Source of the DNA: JBBROS01 sp963752225
Lineage (GTDB): Bacteria; Pseudomonadota; Alphaproteobacteria; Acetobacterales; Acetobacteraceae
Assembly (NCBI GenBank): GCA_963752225.1
Contig: CAVVXS010000009.1
Span: 496,001-560,000 of the forward strand
Reading direction: 5' to 3'
DNA length: 64,000 nt
Position numbers and translations under genes: made by a program. How positions within the stretch are numbered: position 1 is the stretch's first letter; each line of letters starts with the position of its first letter. Below the pieces are notes generated by a model. That model saw nothing but the letters and a program-made list of their open reading frames with translations. It was not told the DNA's origin and made no database searches. This document shows, piece by piece, positions 1 through 8,695 of the stretch.

Positions 1-1
1 G

Positions 2-1258
2 CACTGGTGGCCGATCGCGTTCGTGCTGCTGGCTTGGAGCTTCGAGCTGCTGGACGGCTTCCTCAATTTCCGCTTCGGCCTCGGCTTAGCGCTGCTCGCG
101 ACCGCATACGAGGCGAGCCGGCCGCTTCGCCGCGTCTGGCGGATCGCTCTCCTGCGCCTCGTGTCCGGCGCGGTGATCCTGCTGTTTCATCCGTTCGGAT
201 TCGTGTTCTACGGCGTGCTGCTGTTCGGCCTCGTGCTGGGCCCGCACCCCGCACGGCGCCGCTGGCAAGAGATCGGGGCGGGCCTGCTGACGGCCGCCGT
301 GGCGCTCGCGGTGCCGCTCGGCCTGTATCTCGCGGTGTCGCCGCGTTTGCCGGGCGACACGGGCGGCCTGCAGACCGGCTTGGCCGAAATCTCCGCCGGG
401 TTCCGGCAGGCGCTCGCCCGGCCCGGCTCCAAGCTGGTGGGCGTGGCGACCGCGTTGCGCAGCTACTCGAACCTTGCGGACGCGCTCGCCGTGGCCTGTC
501 TCGTGCTGCCGCTCGCCGCCGCCGCGGGAGCGGGACGCGTGCGTGTCCACGCCGGCCTGCTCGCCGGCGCCGCCGCTTGCCTGATGGCCTATCTGCTCTG
601 CCCCTCTGCCTTGGCCGGCGCGGATTGGGTGGACCGGCGCTTCGTTTGCATGATCCCGCTCCTGCTGGCCGCTTCACTCCGGCCCGAGCTGCCGCCGCGG
701 CCGGCGCTCGCCTGCGCGCTGCTCCTGCTGGGAGGCTCGCTGTTCCGAACCGGCTACGTGGCGACCGCCTGGCGCGAGCGGCAGCCCGATTACGCGGCCG
801 TGGCCCGGACCTTGTCCCAGGTCCCGCCCGGAGCGGCCGTGTTCGCCGTCGAGCACCGGCCGGCGGCCAGCTTCGTCCCGCCGCTCGGCCGCTACCTCAC
901 CGTCGGCGAATCGACGTTTCGGCACGCGGTCACGCTCGCCATCCCGTGGCGCCGCGCCTTCGTCCCCACCCTGTTCGCCATCCGCGGCCAGCAGCCGGTC
1001 CGCGTGCTGCCGCCGTGGGAAGGCCTGGCCACCGTGAGCGGCGGCAACCTCGTCAGCGTGCACGCCCTCGCCGAGCCGGACGCATACCGCGCGGTGATCG
1101 CCAAGACGCCCTATCTGGCGCATTGGCGCGACCGGATGGACTACATGCTGGTGATCGACGCCGACCTGCCCGATCGCGACGGACCGGTCGAGCTGCCGCC
1201 CGAAATGGAGCTCGTCACCGACCAGGGTTTCGCGCAGCTGTTCCGGATCAGGCGCTGA
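2..1258 (+). CDS. Polytopic membrane protein, 5' end outside window
   Basis: The reading frame is open to the left edge, so the N-terminus is missing; the GTG at 23 is probably an internal valine. What remains (about 418 residues) has some eight hydrophobic segments over residues 1-250 (by eye), followed by a roughly 160-residue soluble C-terminal domain ending in RIRR. This plan resembles uncharacterised polyprenol-dependent glycosyltransferase-like (GT-C) membrane proteins, but I see no diagnostic catalytic motif and do not assign a function. It ends 9 bases before the end of guaA, which runs the other way, so the two genes converge. Confidence 0.7.
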   Translation, partial: HWWPIAFVLLAWSFELLDGFLNFRFGLGLALLATAYEASRPLRRVWRIALLRLVSGAVILLFHPFGFVFYGVLLFGLVLGPHPARRRWQEIGAGLLTAAVALAVPLGLYLAVSPRLPGDTGGLQTGLAEISAGFRQALARPGSKLVGVATALRSYSNLADALAVACLVLPLAAAAGAGRVRVHAGLLAGAAACLMAYLLCPSALAGADWVDRRFVCMIPLLLAASLRPELPPRPALACALLLLGGSLFRTGYVATAWRERQPDYAAVARTLSQVPPGAAVFAVEHRPAASFVPPLGRYLTVGESTFRHAVTLAIPWRRAFVPTLFAIRGQQPVRVLPPWEGLATVSGGNLVSVHALAEPDAYRAVIAKTPYLAHWRDRMDYMLVIDADLPDRDGPVELPPEMELVTDQGFAQLFRIRR

Positions 1259-1267
1259 GCCGCGCGG

Positions 1268-2854
1268 TCATTCCCATTCGATCGTGCCGGGCGGCTTGCT
1301 GGTGACGTCGTAGGTGACGCGGTTGACGCCGCGCACCTCGTTGACGATCCGGGTCGCGGTGCGGGCCAGGAACGCCATGTCGAACGGATAGACCTCGGCG
1401 GTCATGCCGTCGACGCTGGTCACGGCCCGCAACGCGCACGCATTGTCGTAGGTGCGGCCGTCCCCCATCACGCCGACGGTGCGCACCGGCAGCAGAACCG
1501 CGAAGGCCTGCCAGATCGCGTCGTAAAGCCCGGCGGCGCGGATCTCCTCGAGGAAGATGGCGTCGGCCCGGCGCAGGATCGCCAGCCGCTCTTCGGTCAC
1601 CGCACCCGGGATGCGGATCGCCAGCCCCGGGCCGGGAAACGGGTGGCGGCCGACGATGTGCTCCGGCACGCCCAACTCGCGGCCGAGTTGGCGGACTTCG
1701 TCCTTGAACAATTCTCGCAGCGGCTCCACCAGCTTCATGCGCATATGCGCCGGCAAGCCGCCCACGTTGTGGTGACTCTTGATCGTCGCCGACGGACCGC
1801 CGTGCGCGCTGATGCTCTCGATCACGTCGGGGTAGAGCGTGCCTTGCGCCAGGAAATCGGCCCCGCCCACCTTGGCCGCTTCCTCCTCGAACACCTCGAT
1901 GAACACCCGGCCGATCGCCTTGCGCTTCGTTTCCGGGTCGGTGACGCCGTCCAGCGCGTCCAAGAACAGGCGTGACGCGTCGCGGTGCACCAGTTTGATG
2001 TTGAAGCGGTCGCGGAACGTGCGCACCACCTCCTCGGCCTCGCCTTGGCGCAGCAGGCCGGAGTCGACGAAAATGCAGGTGAGTTGGTCGCCGATCGCCT
2101 CGTGGATCAGCGCCGCCGCCACCGAGCTGTCGACGCCGCCCGACAGGCCGCAGATCACCCGCCCTTGCCCGACCTGTTCGCGGATGCGCGCCTTTTGCGC
2201 GTCGCGGAACCCGGCCATCGTCCAATCCCCAGTGAGACCGGCGACGCGATGGGTGAAGTTCTGCAGCAACTGCCGTCCGTGCGGCGTGTGCACGACCTCG
2301 GGGTGGAACTGCACGCCGTAATAGCGGCGGCGGTCGTCGGCGATCGCGGCGTAGGGTGCGCCGGGGCTGCTGGCGACGCTGCGGAACCCCGGCGGCAGCG
2401 CGGTGACGTGGTCGCCATGGCTCATCCACACCTGCTCCCGCCCGCCCTGTTCCCAGGCGCCATGGAACAGCGCGCAATCGTCCGTCACCGTCAGGGTGGC
2501 GTGGCCGAACTCCTGGTGGTCGCCCAACTGCACGTGGCCGCCCAGCTGGTCGCACATCGCTTGCTGGCCGTAGCAGATGCCCAGGACCGGCAGGCCGGAC
2601 GTGAACACCACTTCGGGCACGCGCGGCGCCTCGGCATCCTTCACGCTGGCCGGGCCGCCGGACAGGATCCAGGCGGAGGGCGCGAACGCCGCCATCCGCT
2701 CCACCTCGGCGTCGGCCGGCATGATGGCGCAATAGACGCCCGACTCGCGCACCCGCCGGGCGATGAGCTGGGTGAACTGGCTGCCGAAATCCAGGATCAG
2801 CACGCGATCCCTGGCCGGGACGGCGTCGGCGGCGGGCGGCGAGGTCTGGGTCAT
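1268..2854 (-). CDS. guaA: GMP synthase (glutamine-hydrolysing)
   Basis: Makes GMP from XMP, ATP and glutamine in the cytoplasm. The 528-residue product has the full two-domain layout. An N-terminal class I glutamine amidotransferase domain starts with LDFGSQFTQLIARRVRE, carries the nucleophile in GICYGQQ and the histidine/glutamate in FHPEVVHT. An ATP-pyrophosphatase domain follows with the P-loop SGGVDSSVAAALI, and a dimerisation domain ends GTIEWE. I take the ATG at 2854 (MTQTSPP) because the frame upstream is not protein-like and the amidotransferase motif starts soon after. It is the last gene of the minus-strand block that starts with guaB, 32 bases after the GNAT gene, so both branch-point steps to GMP are in one transcription unit. 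Confidence 0.97.
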   Translation of the reverse strand: MTQTSPPAADAVPARDRVLILDFGSQFTQLIARRVRESGVYCAIMPADAEVERMAAFAPSAWILSGGPASVKDAEAPRVPEVVFTSGLPVLGICYGQQAMCDQLGGHVQLGDHQEFGHATLTVTDDCALFHGAWEQGGREQVWMSHGDHVTALPPGFRSVASSPGAPYAAIADDRRRYYGVQFHPEVVHTPHGRQLLQNFTHRVAGLTGDWTMAGFRDAQKARIREQVGQGRVICGLSGGVDSSVAAALIHEAIGDQLTCIFVDSGLLRQGEAEEVVRTFRDRFNIKLVHRDASRLFLDALDGVTDPETKRKAIGRVFIEVFEEEAAKVGGADFLAQGTLYPDVIESISAHGGPSATIKSHHNVGGLPAHMRMKLVEPLRELFKDEVRQLGRELGVPEHIVGRHPFPGPGLAIRIPGAVTEERLAILRRADAIFLEEIRAAGLYDAIWQAFAVLLPVRTVGVMGDGRTYDNACALRAVTSVDGMTAEVYPFDMAFLARTATRIVNEVRGVNRVTYDVTSKPPGTIEWE

Positions 2855-2886
2855 GGGCGAGCTTGCAGCATCGCCGCCCGCCTCCG

Positions 2887-3414
2887 TCAAGAGCGCCGCG
2901 CAGCCGTGGCCGAGGTCAGCAGCCCGATCGGATCCCACACATACGCGGTCTGGGTGAAGCTCTGCCCGGCAACCTGGGTTTTCGACGTTGCCGACTTGCG
3001 GCCACCCAGCCGCTCGTAGAACCAGCGGCTCGGATTGTCCTGCAGCACCCACAGGAAGGCGCTGCCGACGCCGGTGTCGGCCAGGTGCTTCGCCCCGGCT
3101 TGCAGCAAGCGCCGGCCCAGCCCCTGCTCGCGCCAGTCGTCGAGCACGTACAGCGTCTCGATCTCGCCCTCGCCGAGCCCGGCGGTGCGGGGCCGGCCGA
3201 CGGTGCAGAAGCCGACCACGTTGTTGCCGGACCGCGCCACCAGCACGCCGCGGCCGGCCAGGATGGCCGCTTGGTGCATCGCCGTCTGCCGCACCACGGA
3301 CATGCCGGCGAGGTAGTCGGCCGGTAGCAGGTTGGCGTAGGCGCTGCGCCAGGCCGCCACGTGCACCCGGGCGATCCCCGGAGCGTCGACCGTCCGGGCC
3401 CGTCCGACGATCAC
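2887..3414 (-). CDS. GNAT-family N-acetyltransferase
   Basis: A 175-residue acetyltransferase. The GNAT fold is visible in order: a first strand with VDAPGIARVHVAAWRSAY, the acetyl-CoA binding loop in EQGLGRRLLQAGAKHL (residues about 98-113), and the late motif NPSRWFYERLGGR. The acyl acceptor cannot be read from sequence. The start is a GTG at 3414 whose last two bases lie in the TGA of the rRNA methyltransferase (GTGA overlap), which implies translational coupling. A longer upstream extension in the same frame is antisense-like and was discarded. The operon position between rsmB-like and guaA does not define its target. Confidence 0.85.
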   Translation of the reverse strand: MIVGRARTVDAPGIARVHVAAWRSAYANLLPADYLAGMSVVRQTAMHQAAILAGRGVLVARSGNNVVGFCTVGRPRTAGLGEGEIETLYVLDDWREQGLGRRLLQAGAKHLADTGVGSAFLWVLQDNPSRWFYERLGGRKSATSKTQVAGQSFTQTAYVWDPIGLLTSATAARRS

Positions 3415-4706
3415 GACCGCCGCTCCAGCACGGCGCCGTAGAAACCGTCGGTGCCGTGCCGGCGCGGCGTCAGCGACAGCGCCGGGCCGGAGCAAGGCGG
3501 CGGCCCGTCCAGCGGCCACGCCTCTGACAGCGGAACTTGGCTGAACGCCGGATGCCGTTCGAGGAAGCGCTCCACCTGAAGCTCGTTCTCGTCCGGCAGC
3601 AGCGAGCAGGTGGCATAGACCAGGCGCCCGCCGATGCGCACCAGCCGCGCCGCGGCGTCGAGGATCATCGCCTGTTTCGGCAGCAGCTCGGCCAAGTCGA
3701 GCTCGCGCAGCCGCAGCCGGGCGTCCGGGTTGCGGCGCCAGGTGCCGGTGCCGGTGCAGGGCGCATCGACCAGCACGCGGTCGAACGTGCCGCCGCGCCG
3801 CTTGGCCCACTTGTCTCCGGGCCCGACCAAGTGCCGCTCGCAATTCTGCACCCCGGCCCGGCGCAACCGGCGCACCGCGCTTTCGAGCCGCGGCGCCGAC
3901 ACGTCGCAGGCGACCAGATGGCCGCGGTTCTGCATGAGCGCGGCGATCGCCAGCGTCTTGCCGCCGGCGCCGGCGCACCAGTCCACGACCCGCATTTCGG
4001 GCGCGGCGCCCAGCAGGGCGGCGACGAGCTGGCTGCCTTCGTCCTGGATTTCCACCAAGCCGCCCTGGAACGCCGGCCCGGCGGTGATCGAGCGGCGGCC
4101 GTCGATGCGCAAACCCCACGGGCTATGAGGCGTCGGCGCCGCTTCCACGCCTTCCGCCCCCAAGGCGGCACGCGCCTCCTCGCGGGTGCTCTTCAGCAGG
4201 TTGACGCGCAGGTCGAGCGGCGCCGGGTCGAGCGCGGCGTCCATTTCGGCCGCGGTGTCGTCGCCGAAGCGCGCCTCGATCGCGGGAAACAGCCAGTCCG
4301 GCACCTCCATCCGCACGGCACCGGGCATCTCCGGGTGGTTCAACGTATGGTCCTCCAGCGGGCGCAGCGCCGCCATCTCCGGCTGCAGCAGTGGCGCCGG
4401 GCCATATTGACCGCCGGAAAAGGATTGCGCCACTCCGCCGAGCGTCCAGCCTTCCAGCATCAGGCTCGCCGCCAGCAGCAGCCGCGGGGTCGGAGCACCG
4501 CCGCCCCGCTCCAGCCACCAGGCCAGCCGGCGCTGGCTGCGCAGCACGCGCCACACCCGCTCCGACACGGCGCGCCGGTCGCCGGAACCGATGAAGCGGC
4601 GGTTGCGGAAGAAGTCGTTGGCGACGGCGTCGGCCGGACGCCGGGGATGGTCGGCGATCTCGGCCAGCAGCTCGATGCCGGCGGCCAGCCGCGCGGCGGG
4701 GGTCAC
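3411..4706 (-). CDS. RsmB-type rRNA (cytosine-C5) methyltransferase
   Basis: AdoMet-dependent RNA m5C methyltransferase of the RsmB/NSUN family, 431 residues. An N-terminal helical RNA-binding region is followed by a Rossmann methylase domain. Visible motifs are the AdoMet loop VDWCAGAGGKTLAIAAL, the NSUN motif DAPCTGTGTWRRNPD with the release cysteine, and the catalytic cysteine in YATCSLLPDEN. The start is the GTG at 4706, which overlaps the TGA of the HAD hydrolase gene; the 30 codons upstream run into that gene and are not protein-like. The likely substrate is 16S rRNA, as for E. coli RsmB, but family members vary in target and the exact cytosine is inference. Confidence 0.9.
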   Translation of the reverse strand: MTPAARLAAGIELLAEIADHPRRPADAVANDFFRNRRFIGSGDRRAVSERVWRVLRSQRRLAWWLERGGGAPTPRLLLAASLMLEGWTLGGVAQSFSGGQYGPAPLLQPEMAALRPLEDHTLNHPEMPGAVRMEVPDWLFPAIEARFGDDTAAEMDAALDPAPLDLRVNLLKSTREEARAALGAEGVEAAPTPHSPWGLRIDGRRSITAGPAFQGGLVEIQDEGSQLVAALLGAAPEMRVVDWCAGAGGKTLAIAALMQNRGHLVACDVSAPRLESAVRRLRRAGVQNCERHLVGPGDKWAKRRGGTFDRVLVDAPCTGTGTWRRNPDARLRLRELDLAELLPKQAMILDAAARLVRIGGRLVYATCSLLPDENELQVERFLERHPAFSQVPLSEAWPLDGPPPCSGPALSLTPRRHGTDGFYGAVLERRS

Positions 4707-5395
4707 GCGATCAGGGCAGGCAGCTCGGACAAGCCCGACATCACGGTGGCCGACCGCTCCAGCCCATATTCCTCGGGCTGCTTGGTGCGGTTGCACCAGA
4801 ACACGCGGAACCCGGCCAGCCCCGCCGCCTGCGCATCCCAGGCGTTCGACGACACGAACCCCATCTGCGCCAGCGACAAGCCGAGGGCCCCGGCGGCGAT
4901 GCCGTAGACCCTTGGATGGGGCTTGAACACGCCGACGTCCTCGACGCTCAGCACCGCGTCCAGCAGCGGCGCCAGCCCGGCCGCCTCCACCGCGTCCTGC
5001 AGCATCGAGGGCTCGCCGTTAGACAGGATCGCGGTACGGATGCCGGCCGCCCGCAGCTTGGACAGCATCGGCGCCGCATCGTCGTAAGCCGGCAGCCGCC
5101 GATACGCGGCGAGCAGCGCGTCGAGCACGGCCGGCTCGGTGATGCGATGGCGCGCCGCGACGAAGGCCAGGCTGTCGCGGGTGACCTGCCAGAAATCGGC
5201 ATGCGTGTGGGCGCCGGTCAGCGTGCGGACCCAAGTGTATTCGAGCTGCTTCTGCCGCCATTCCTGGCTGATCCGCTCCCAATCCGGCGGGAGCTGATCG
5301 GCATGGCGCTGCATGGCGCCGTGCACGTCGAGCAGGGTACCGTAGGCGTCGAACACGACCGCCTTGACTGGGCTGCCCGACATAGCGCCGCTCAT
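4703..5395 (-). CDS. HAD-family hydrolase, type II haloacid dehalogenase-like
   Basis: A 230-residue haloacid-dehalogenase superfamily hydrolase. Motif I with the nucleophilic aspartate is VVFDAYGTLLDV (near residue 15), motif II is LSNGEPSM, motif III lysine lies in GVFKPHPRVYG, and the closing motif is SSNAWDAQAAGLAGF. The spacing and the SSNAWD variant match type II (L-2-haloacid) dehalogenases, although many such proteins act on phosphate esters, so the substrate is open. Its ATG at 5395 overlaps the stop of guaB (ATGA) and its stop overlaps the GTG of the next gene, placing it inside a coupled purine/rRNA operon. Confidence 0.88.
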   Translation of the reverse strand: MSGAMSGSPVKAVVFDAYGTLLDVHGAMQRHADQLPPDWERISQEWRQKQLEYTWVRTLTGAHTHADFWQVTRDSLAFVAARHRITEPAVLDALLAAYRRLPAYDDAAPMLSKLRAAGIRTAILSNGEPSMLQDAVEAAGLAPLLDAVLSVEDVGVFKPHPRVYGIAAGALGLSLAQMGFVSSNAWDAQAAGLAGFRVFWCNRTKQPEEYGLERSATVMSGLSELPALIA

Positions 5396-6921
5396 ACCTC
5401 TTGCCGGTAGTTGGGCGCTTCGCGGGTGATGGCGACGTCGTGCACGTGGCTTTCCCGCAGGCCCGCCCCGGTGATGCGGCGGAACCGGGCGTTGCGCTGC
5501 AGGTCGTCGATATCGGCGCTGCCGGTATAGCCCATGCCGGCGCGCAGTCCGCCCACCAGCTGGTGCACCACCGGGGCCACCGGCCCCTTGTAACCGACCC
5601 GGCCCTCAATCCCTTCCGGCACCAGCTTCAACGTGTCCTTGATCTCCTGCTGGAAGTAGCGGTCGGCCGAGCCGCGGGCCATCGCGCCGATGCTGCCCAT
5701 GCCGCGGTAGCTCTTGTATGACCGGCCTTGGTAAAGAAACACTTCACCGGGCGCCTCGTCGGTGCCGGCCAGCAACGAGCCGATCATCACCGCGTCCGCC
5801 CCGGCGCCGATCGCTTTGACCATGTCGCCCGACGTGCGGATGCCGCCATCGGCGATTGCGGGCACGCCGTGCTCGCGGCAGGCGGCGGCGGTCTCGAGCA
5901 CGGCCGTGAATTGCGGCATGCCGACGCCGGCCACGATGCGGGTGGTGCAGATGCTGCCCGGACCGATGCCGATCTTGACGGCGTCGGCGCCGGCGTCGAT
6001 CAGCGCCCGGGCGCCGTCGGGTGTTGCGACGTTGCCGGCGATGATCTGCACCGCGTTCGACAGCCGCTTGACCCGGGTGACCGCCGCCAGCACGCCGGCC
6101 GAATGGCCGTGCGCGGTGTCGATGACGATGACGTCGGCCTCGGCGGCGACCAGCGCCTCGGCCCGGGCATAGCCGTCGTCGCCCACGCCGGTCGCCGCCG
6201 CGACCCGCAGCCGGCCGAGCGCATCCTTGTTGGCCAGGGGATGCGCCTGCGCCTTGTCCATGTCCTTGACGGTGATGAGGCCGACGCAGCGATACGCCTC
6301 GTCCACCACCAGCAGCTTCTCGATCCGGTGCCGGTGCAGCAGCCGCCGCGCCTCGTCGTGGGCGACATCGGTCTGCACCGTGATCAGGTTTTCCCGCGTC
6401 ATCAGCTCGTAGACGCGCGTGTTGGGGTCGGTGGCGAAGCGCACGTCGCGGTTGGTCAGGATGCCGACCAGGCGCCCGGTCTCCTTCTCGACCACGGGAA
6501 AGCCGCTGATGTTGTGCTGGTTCATCAGCGCGCGGGCTTCGGCGAGCGTCTGGTCCGGGTTGATGGTCAACGGGTTGACCACCATCCCCAACTCGAACTT
6601 CTTCACCCGGCGGACCTGCGCCGCCTGCTCGGCCGGTTCCAGGTTCTTGTGGATGACGCCGATGCCGCCGAGCTGCGCCATGGCGATTGCCATGGCCGCC
6701 TCCGTCACGGTGTCCATCGCCGACGACACCAACGGCACGTGCAGCTCGATCTCCCGCGTCAAGCGTGTGCGCGTGCTGACGCTGCCGGGCAGCACCTGCG
6801 AGTAGTTCGGCACCACCAGCACGTCGTCGAAGGCGAGCGCCTCCTGCACCTTGTCCTCGGGCCGTATGCCGACCCGCCTGTTTGCCGGGTCGGAATTGAT
6901 CGCATTGGTGTCGGGTGCCAT
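5392..6921 (-). CDS. guaB: Inosine-5'-monophosphate dehydrogenase
   Basis: Oxidises IMP to XMP with NAD+, the first committed step to guanine nucleotides. The 509-residue protein has the TIM barrel interrupted by a CBS pair (about residues 105-220, with GFPVVEKETGRLVGILTNRD and KLLVVDEAYRCVGLITV). The catalytic cysteine loop is GIGPGSICTTRIVAGVG and the flap region is SYRGMGSIGAM. I choose the ATG at 6921 (MAPDTNAINS) because AAAGG lies 7 bases upstream; a longer frame to 7080 overlaps the promoter region of the divergent FAD gene. It heads the block guaB, HAD, rsmB-like, GNAT, guaA. Confidence 0.97.
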   Translation of the reverse strand: MAPDTNAINSDPANRRVGIRPEDKVQEALAFDDVLVVPNYSQVLPGSVSTRTRLTREIELHVPLVSSAMDTVTEAAMAIAMAQLGGIGVIHKNLEPAEQAAQVRRVKKFELGMVVNPLTINPDQTLAEARALMNQHNISGFPVVEKETGRLVGILTNRDVRFATDPNTRVYELMTRENLITVQTDVAHDEARRLLHRHRIEKLLVVDEAYRCVGLITVKDMDKAQAHPLANKDALGRLRVAAATGVGDDGYARAEALVAAEADVIVIDTAHGHSAGVLAAVTRVKRLSNAVQIIAGNVATPDGARALIDAGADAVKIGIGPGSICTTRIVAGVGMPQFTAVLETAAACREHGVPAIADGGIRTSGDMVKAIGAGADAVMIGSLLAGTDEAPGEVFLYQGRSYKSYRGMGSIGAMARGSADRYFQQEIKDTLKLVPEGIEGRVGYKGPVAPVVHQLVGGLRAGMGYTGSADIDDLQRNARFRRITGAGLRESHVHDVAITREAPNYRQEV

Positions 6922-7079
6922 GGAGGGACCTTTCATGCGGGGCGAACCGGCCGCCGGCCCCCTGCCTTGGCGGTTCCACATAAGCCGCGGGCCGCAGCGG
7001 CGCAAGCACGGCTGCGTTGCAGTTTCCGTGCCGCCCGGCGGCGCTGGACGGGCGCAGCCCGGCGCGGGATGGTGGGGCA

Positions 7080-8012
7080 ATGAAGATCGGGATCATTGGC
7101 GCCGGCCTCGCCGGCCTGGCTTGCGCGACCTTGCTGACCCGGCGGCAGGCCGTTCAATTGTTCGACAAAGGCCGCGGCCCCGGCGGCCGCATGTCGTCCC
7201 GACGTGTGCCGACGGCGGCGGGCGAGGCCGGGTTCGACCATGGCGCGCAGTATTTCACCGTCCGCAACGACGGCTTCCGCAACCAGGTCGAGGCCTGGGC
7301 CGCTTCCGGCCTCGCCGCACGCTGGCCGGCGGCCGGACCCGACGCCTGGGTCGGCACCCCGGCGATGAACGCGCCGCTCAAGGCGCTGGCGCAACCGCTC
7401 GACGTGCGCTGGGGCACGCGGATCGATGCGCTGCTGCGGGACGGCCGGCAATGGCGTGTGCGCGGCGACGGCATCGAAGCCGGGCCGTTCGACGCGGTGG
7501 TGGTCGCGGTACCGGCCGAGCAGGCCGCTCCATTGCTGGCGCCCTGGTCGGCCGGCTTTGCCCGGCACGCCGTGGCGACGGTGTCGCAGCCCTGCTGGAC
7601 GGTGATCGCGGCGTTCGACGGCCGGGTCCCGGCGCCGGACGTGCTGCGCGAGGACGGGCCGATCGGCTGGGCGGCGCGCAACGTGGCCAAGCCCGGCCGC
7701 GCCGGCCCCGAAGCCTGGGTGATCCAAGCCGGCCCCGGCTGGTCGGCCGAGCACCTGGAGGAATCGCCGGACGCGGTGATGCCGCAACTGCTGCAGGCGT
7801 TTGCCGAACGGATCGCCGCCCCCTTGCCCACCCGGTTGGCGGCGGCCGCGCATCGCTGGCGCTACGCCCGGTCGGGCACCGACGGCAGCGGCACGCTGTG
7901 GGATGCCGGCCTCGGCCTCGGCGTGTGCGGCGACTGGCTGCTCGGCCCACGCGTGGAATGCGCCTGGGCATCCGGGACCGGCCTGGCGGCGGGCATGCTT
8001 GCCGCCCTTTAG
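7080..8012 (+). CDS. FAD/NAD(P)-dependent amine-oxidase-like oxidoreductase
   Basis: A 310-residue flavoprotein. The dinucleotide-binding motif MKIGIIGAGLAGLACATLL is at the very N-terminus, followed by the FAD ribose-binding acidic residue in LFDKGRGPGGRMSSRR, and FDHGAQYFTVR, a hallmark of renalase-like proteins. A C-terminal FAD contact is GLGVCGDWLLGPRVECAW. The family is usually annotated as NAD(P)-binding or renalase-type oxidoreductase; the bacterial substrate may be isomeric dihydro-NAD(P), but that is inference. It starts 158 bases from guaB, divergently. It ends 9 bases before the end of rlmE. Confidence 0.85.
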   Translation: MKIGIIGAGLAGLACATLLTRRQAVQLFDKGRGPGGRMSSRRVPTAAGEAGFDHGAQYFTVRNDGFRNQVEAWAASGLAARWPAAGPDAWVGTPAMNAPLKALAQPLDVRWGTRIDALLRDGRQWRVRGDGIEAGPFDAVVVAVPAEQAAPLLAPWSAGFARHAVATVSQPCWTVIAAFDGRVPAPDVLREDGPIGWAARNVAKPGRAGPEAWVIQAGPGWSAEHLEESPDAVMPQLLQAFAERIAAPLPTRLAAAAHRWRYARSGTDGSGTLWDAGLGLGVCGDWLLGPRVECAWASGTGLAAGMLAAL

Positions 8013-8021
8013 CCGCTCGGC

Positions 8022-8690
8022 CTACCCCGGCCGGAACCCGGTTGCGACAACGTAGAGCTCGCTCGATTCCTTCCGGCTCGCCGGTGGCTTGGCATGCCGC
8101 ACGCTGGCGAAGTGCCGCTTCATCTGCTCCAGCATGTGCTTCTCGGACCCGCCTTGGAACACCTTGGCGACGAACCCGCCGCCGGGCTCCAGCATCTCGA
8201 GCGCGAAATGCAGCGCCAGTTCCGCCAGGCCCATGATGCGGATGTGGTCGGTGTCGGTGTGGCCGGTGGTGTTGGGCGCCATGTCGGACAGCACGAGATC
8301 GGCCTTGCCGCCCATCACGTGCTTCAGCCGCGCCTCCATCGCGTCGTCGGTGAAATCGCCCTGGATCAGCGACGACCCCGGAATCGGCTCGATCGGCAGC
8401 AAGTCGATGCCGACCACCTGCGCCGCCCCCTGCTTGACCGCGACCTGGGTCCAGCCGCCCGGCGCCGCGCCCAGATCCACCACTCGGGCGCCGCGCCGGA
8501 TCAGGTGGAACCGCTCATCCAATTCGATCAGCTTGAACGCGGCGCGCGACCGCCAGCCCTGCTCCTGCGCCGCCCGCACGTAGGGGTCGTTGAGCTGCCG
8601 CTGCAGCCACTTCTGCTGCCCGGTGGTGCGGCCGAGCGCGGTCTTGAGCTTGACCCGCATGCCGCGCGAGCCCGGGGGCGCCTTCGCCAC
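8022..8690 (-). CDS. rlmE: 23S rRNA (uridine-2'-O)-methyltransferase RlmE/FtsJ
   Basis: Methylates the ribose of U2552 in 23S rRNA late in 50S assembly, if it acts like E. coli RlmE. The protein of about 222 residues shows the RrmJ fold: WLQRQLNDPYVRAAQEQGWR, SRAAFKLIELDERF, the AdoMet loop VVDLGAAPGGWTQVAV, and the K-D-K-E catalytic set (lysine in SRAAFK, aspartate in LVLSDMAPNTTGH, lysine in FVAKVFQGG, glutamate in SSELYVVATGF). I place the start at the GTG at 8690, 5 bases after the stop of the phosphatase gene; an ATG at 8660 is an alternative. Its coupling to ppx/gppA is common in alphaproteobacteria. Confidence 0.93.
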   Translation of the reverse strand: MAKAPPGSRGMRVKLKTALGRTTGQQKWLQRQLNDPYVRAAQEQGWRSRAAFKLIELDERFHLIRRGARVVDLGAAPGGWTQVAVKQGAAQVVGIDLLPIEPIPGSSLIQGDFTDDAMEARLKHVMGGKADLVLSDMAPNTTGHTDTDHIRIMGLAELALHFALEMLEPGGGFVAKVFQGGSEKHMLEQMKRHFASVRHAKPPASRKESSELYVVATGFRPG

Positions 8691-8695
8691 CGCCG

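Noticed and set aside
7..1305. 432-codon plus frame overlapping the first membrane protein
   Set aside because: Composition is a GC-rich shadow (Arg/Ala/Pro runs); the other frame gives clean transmembrane helices.
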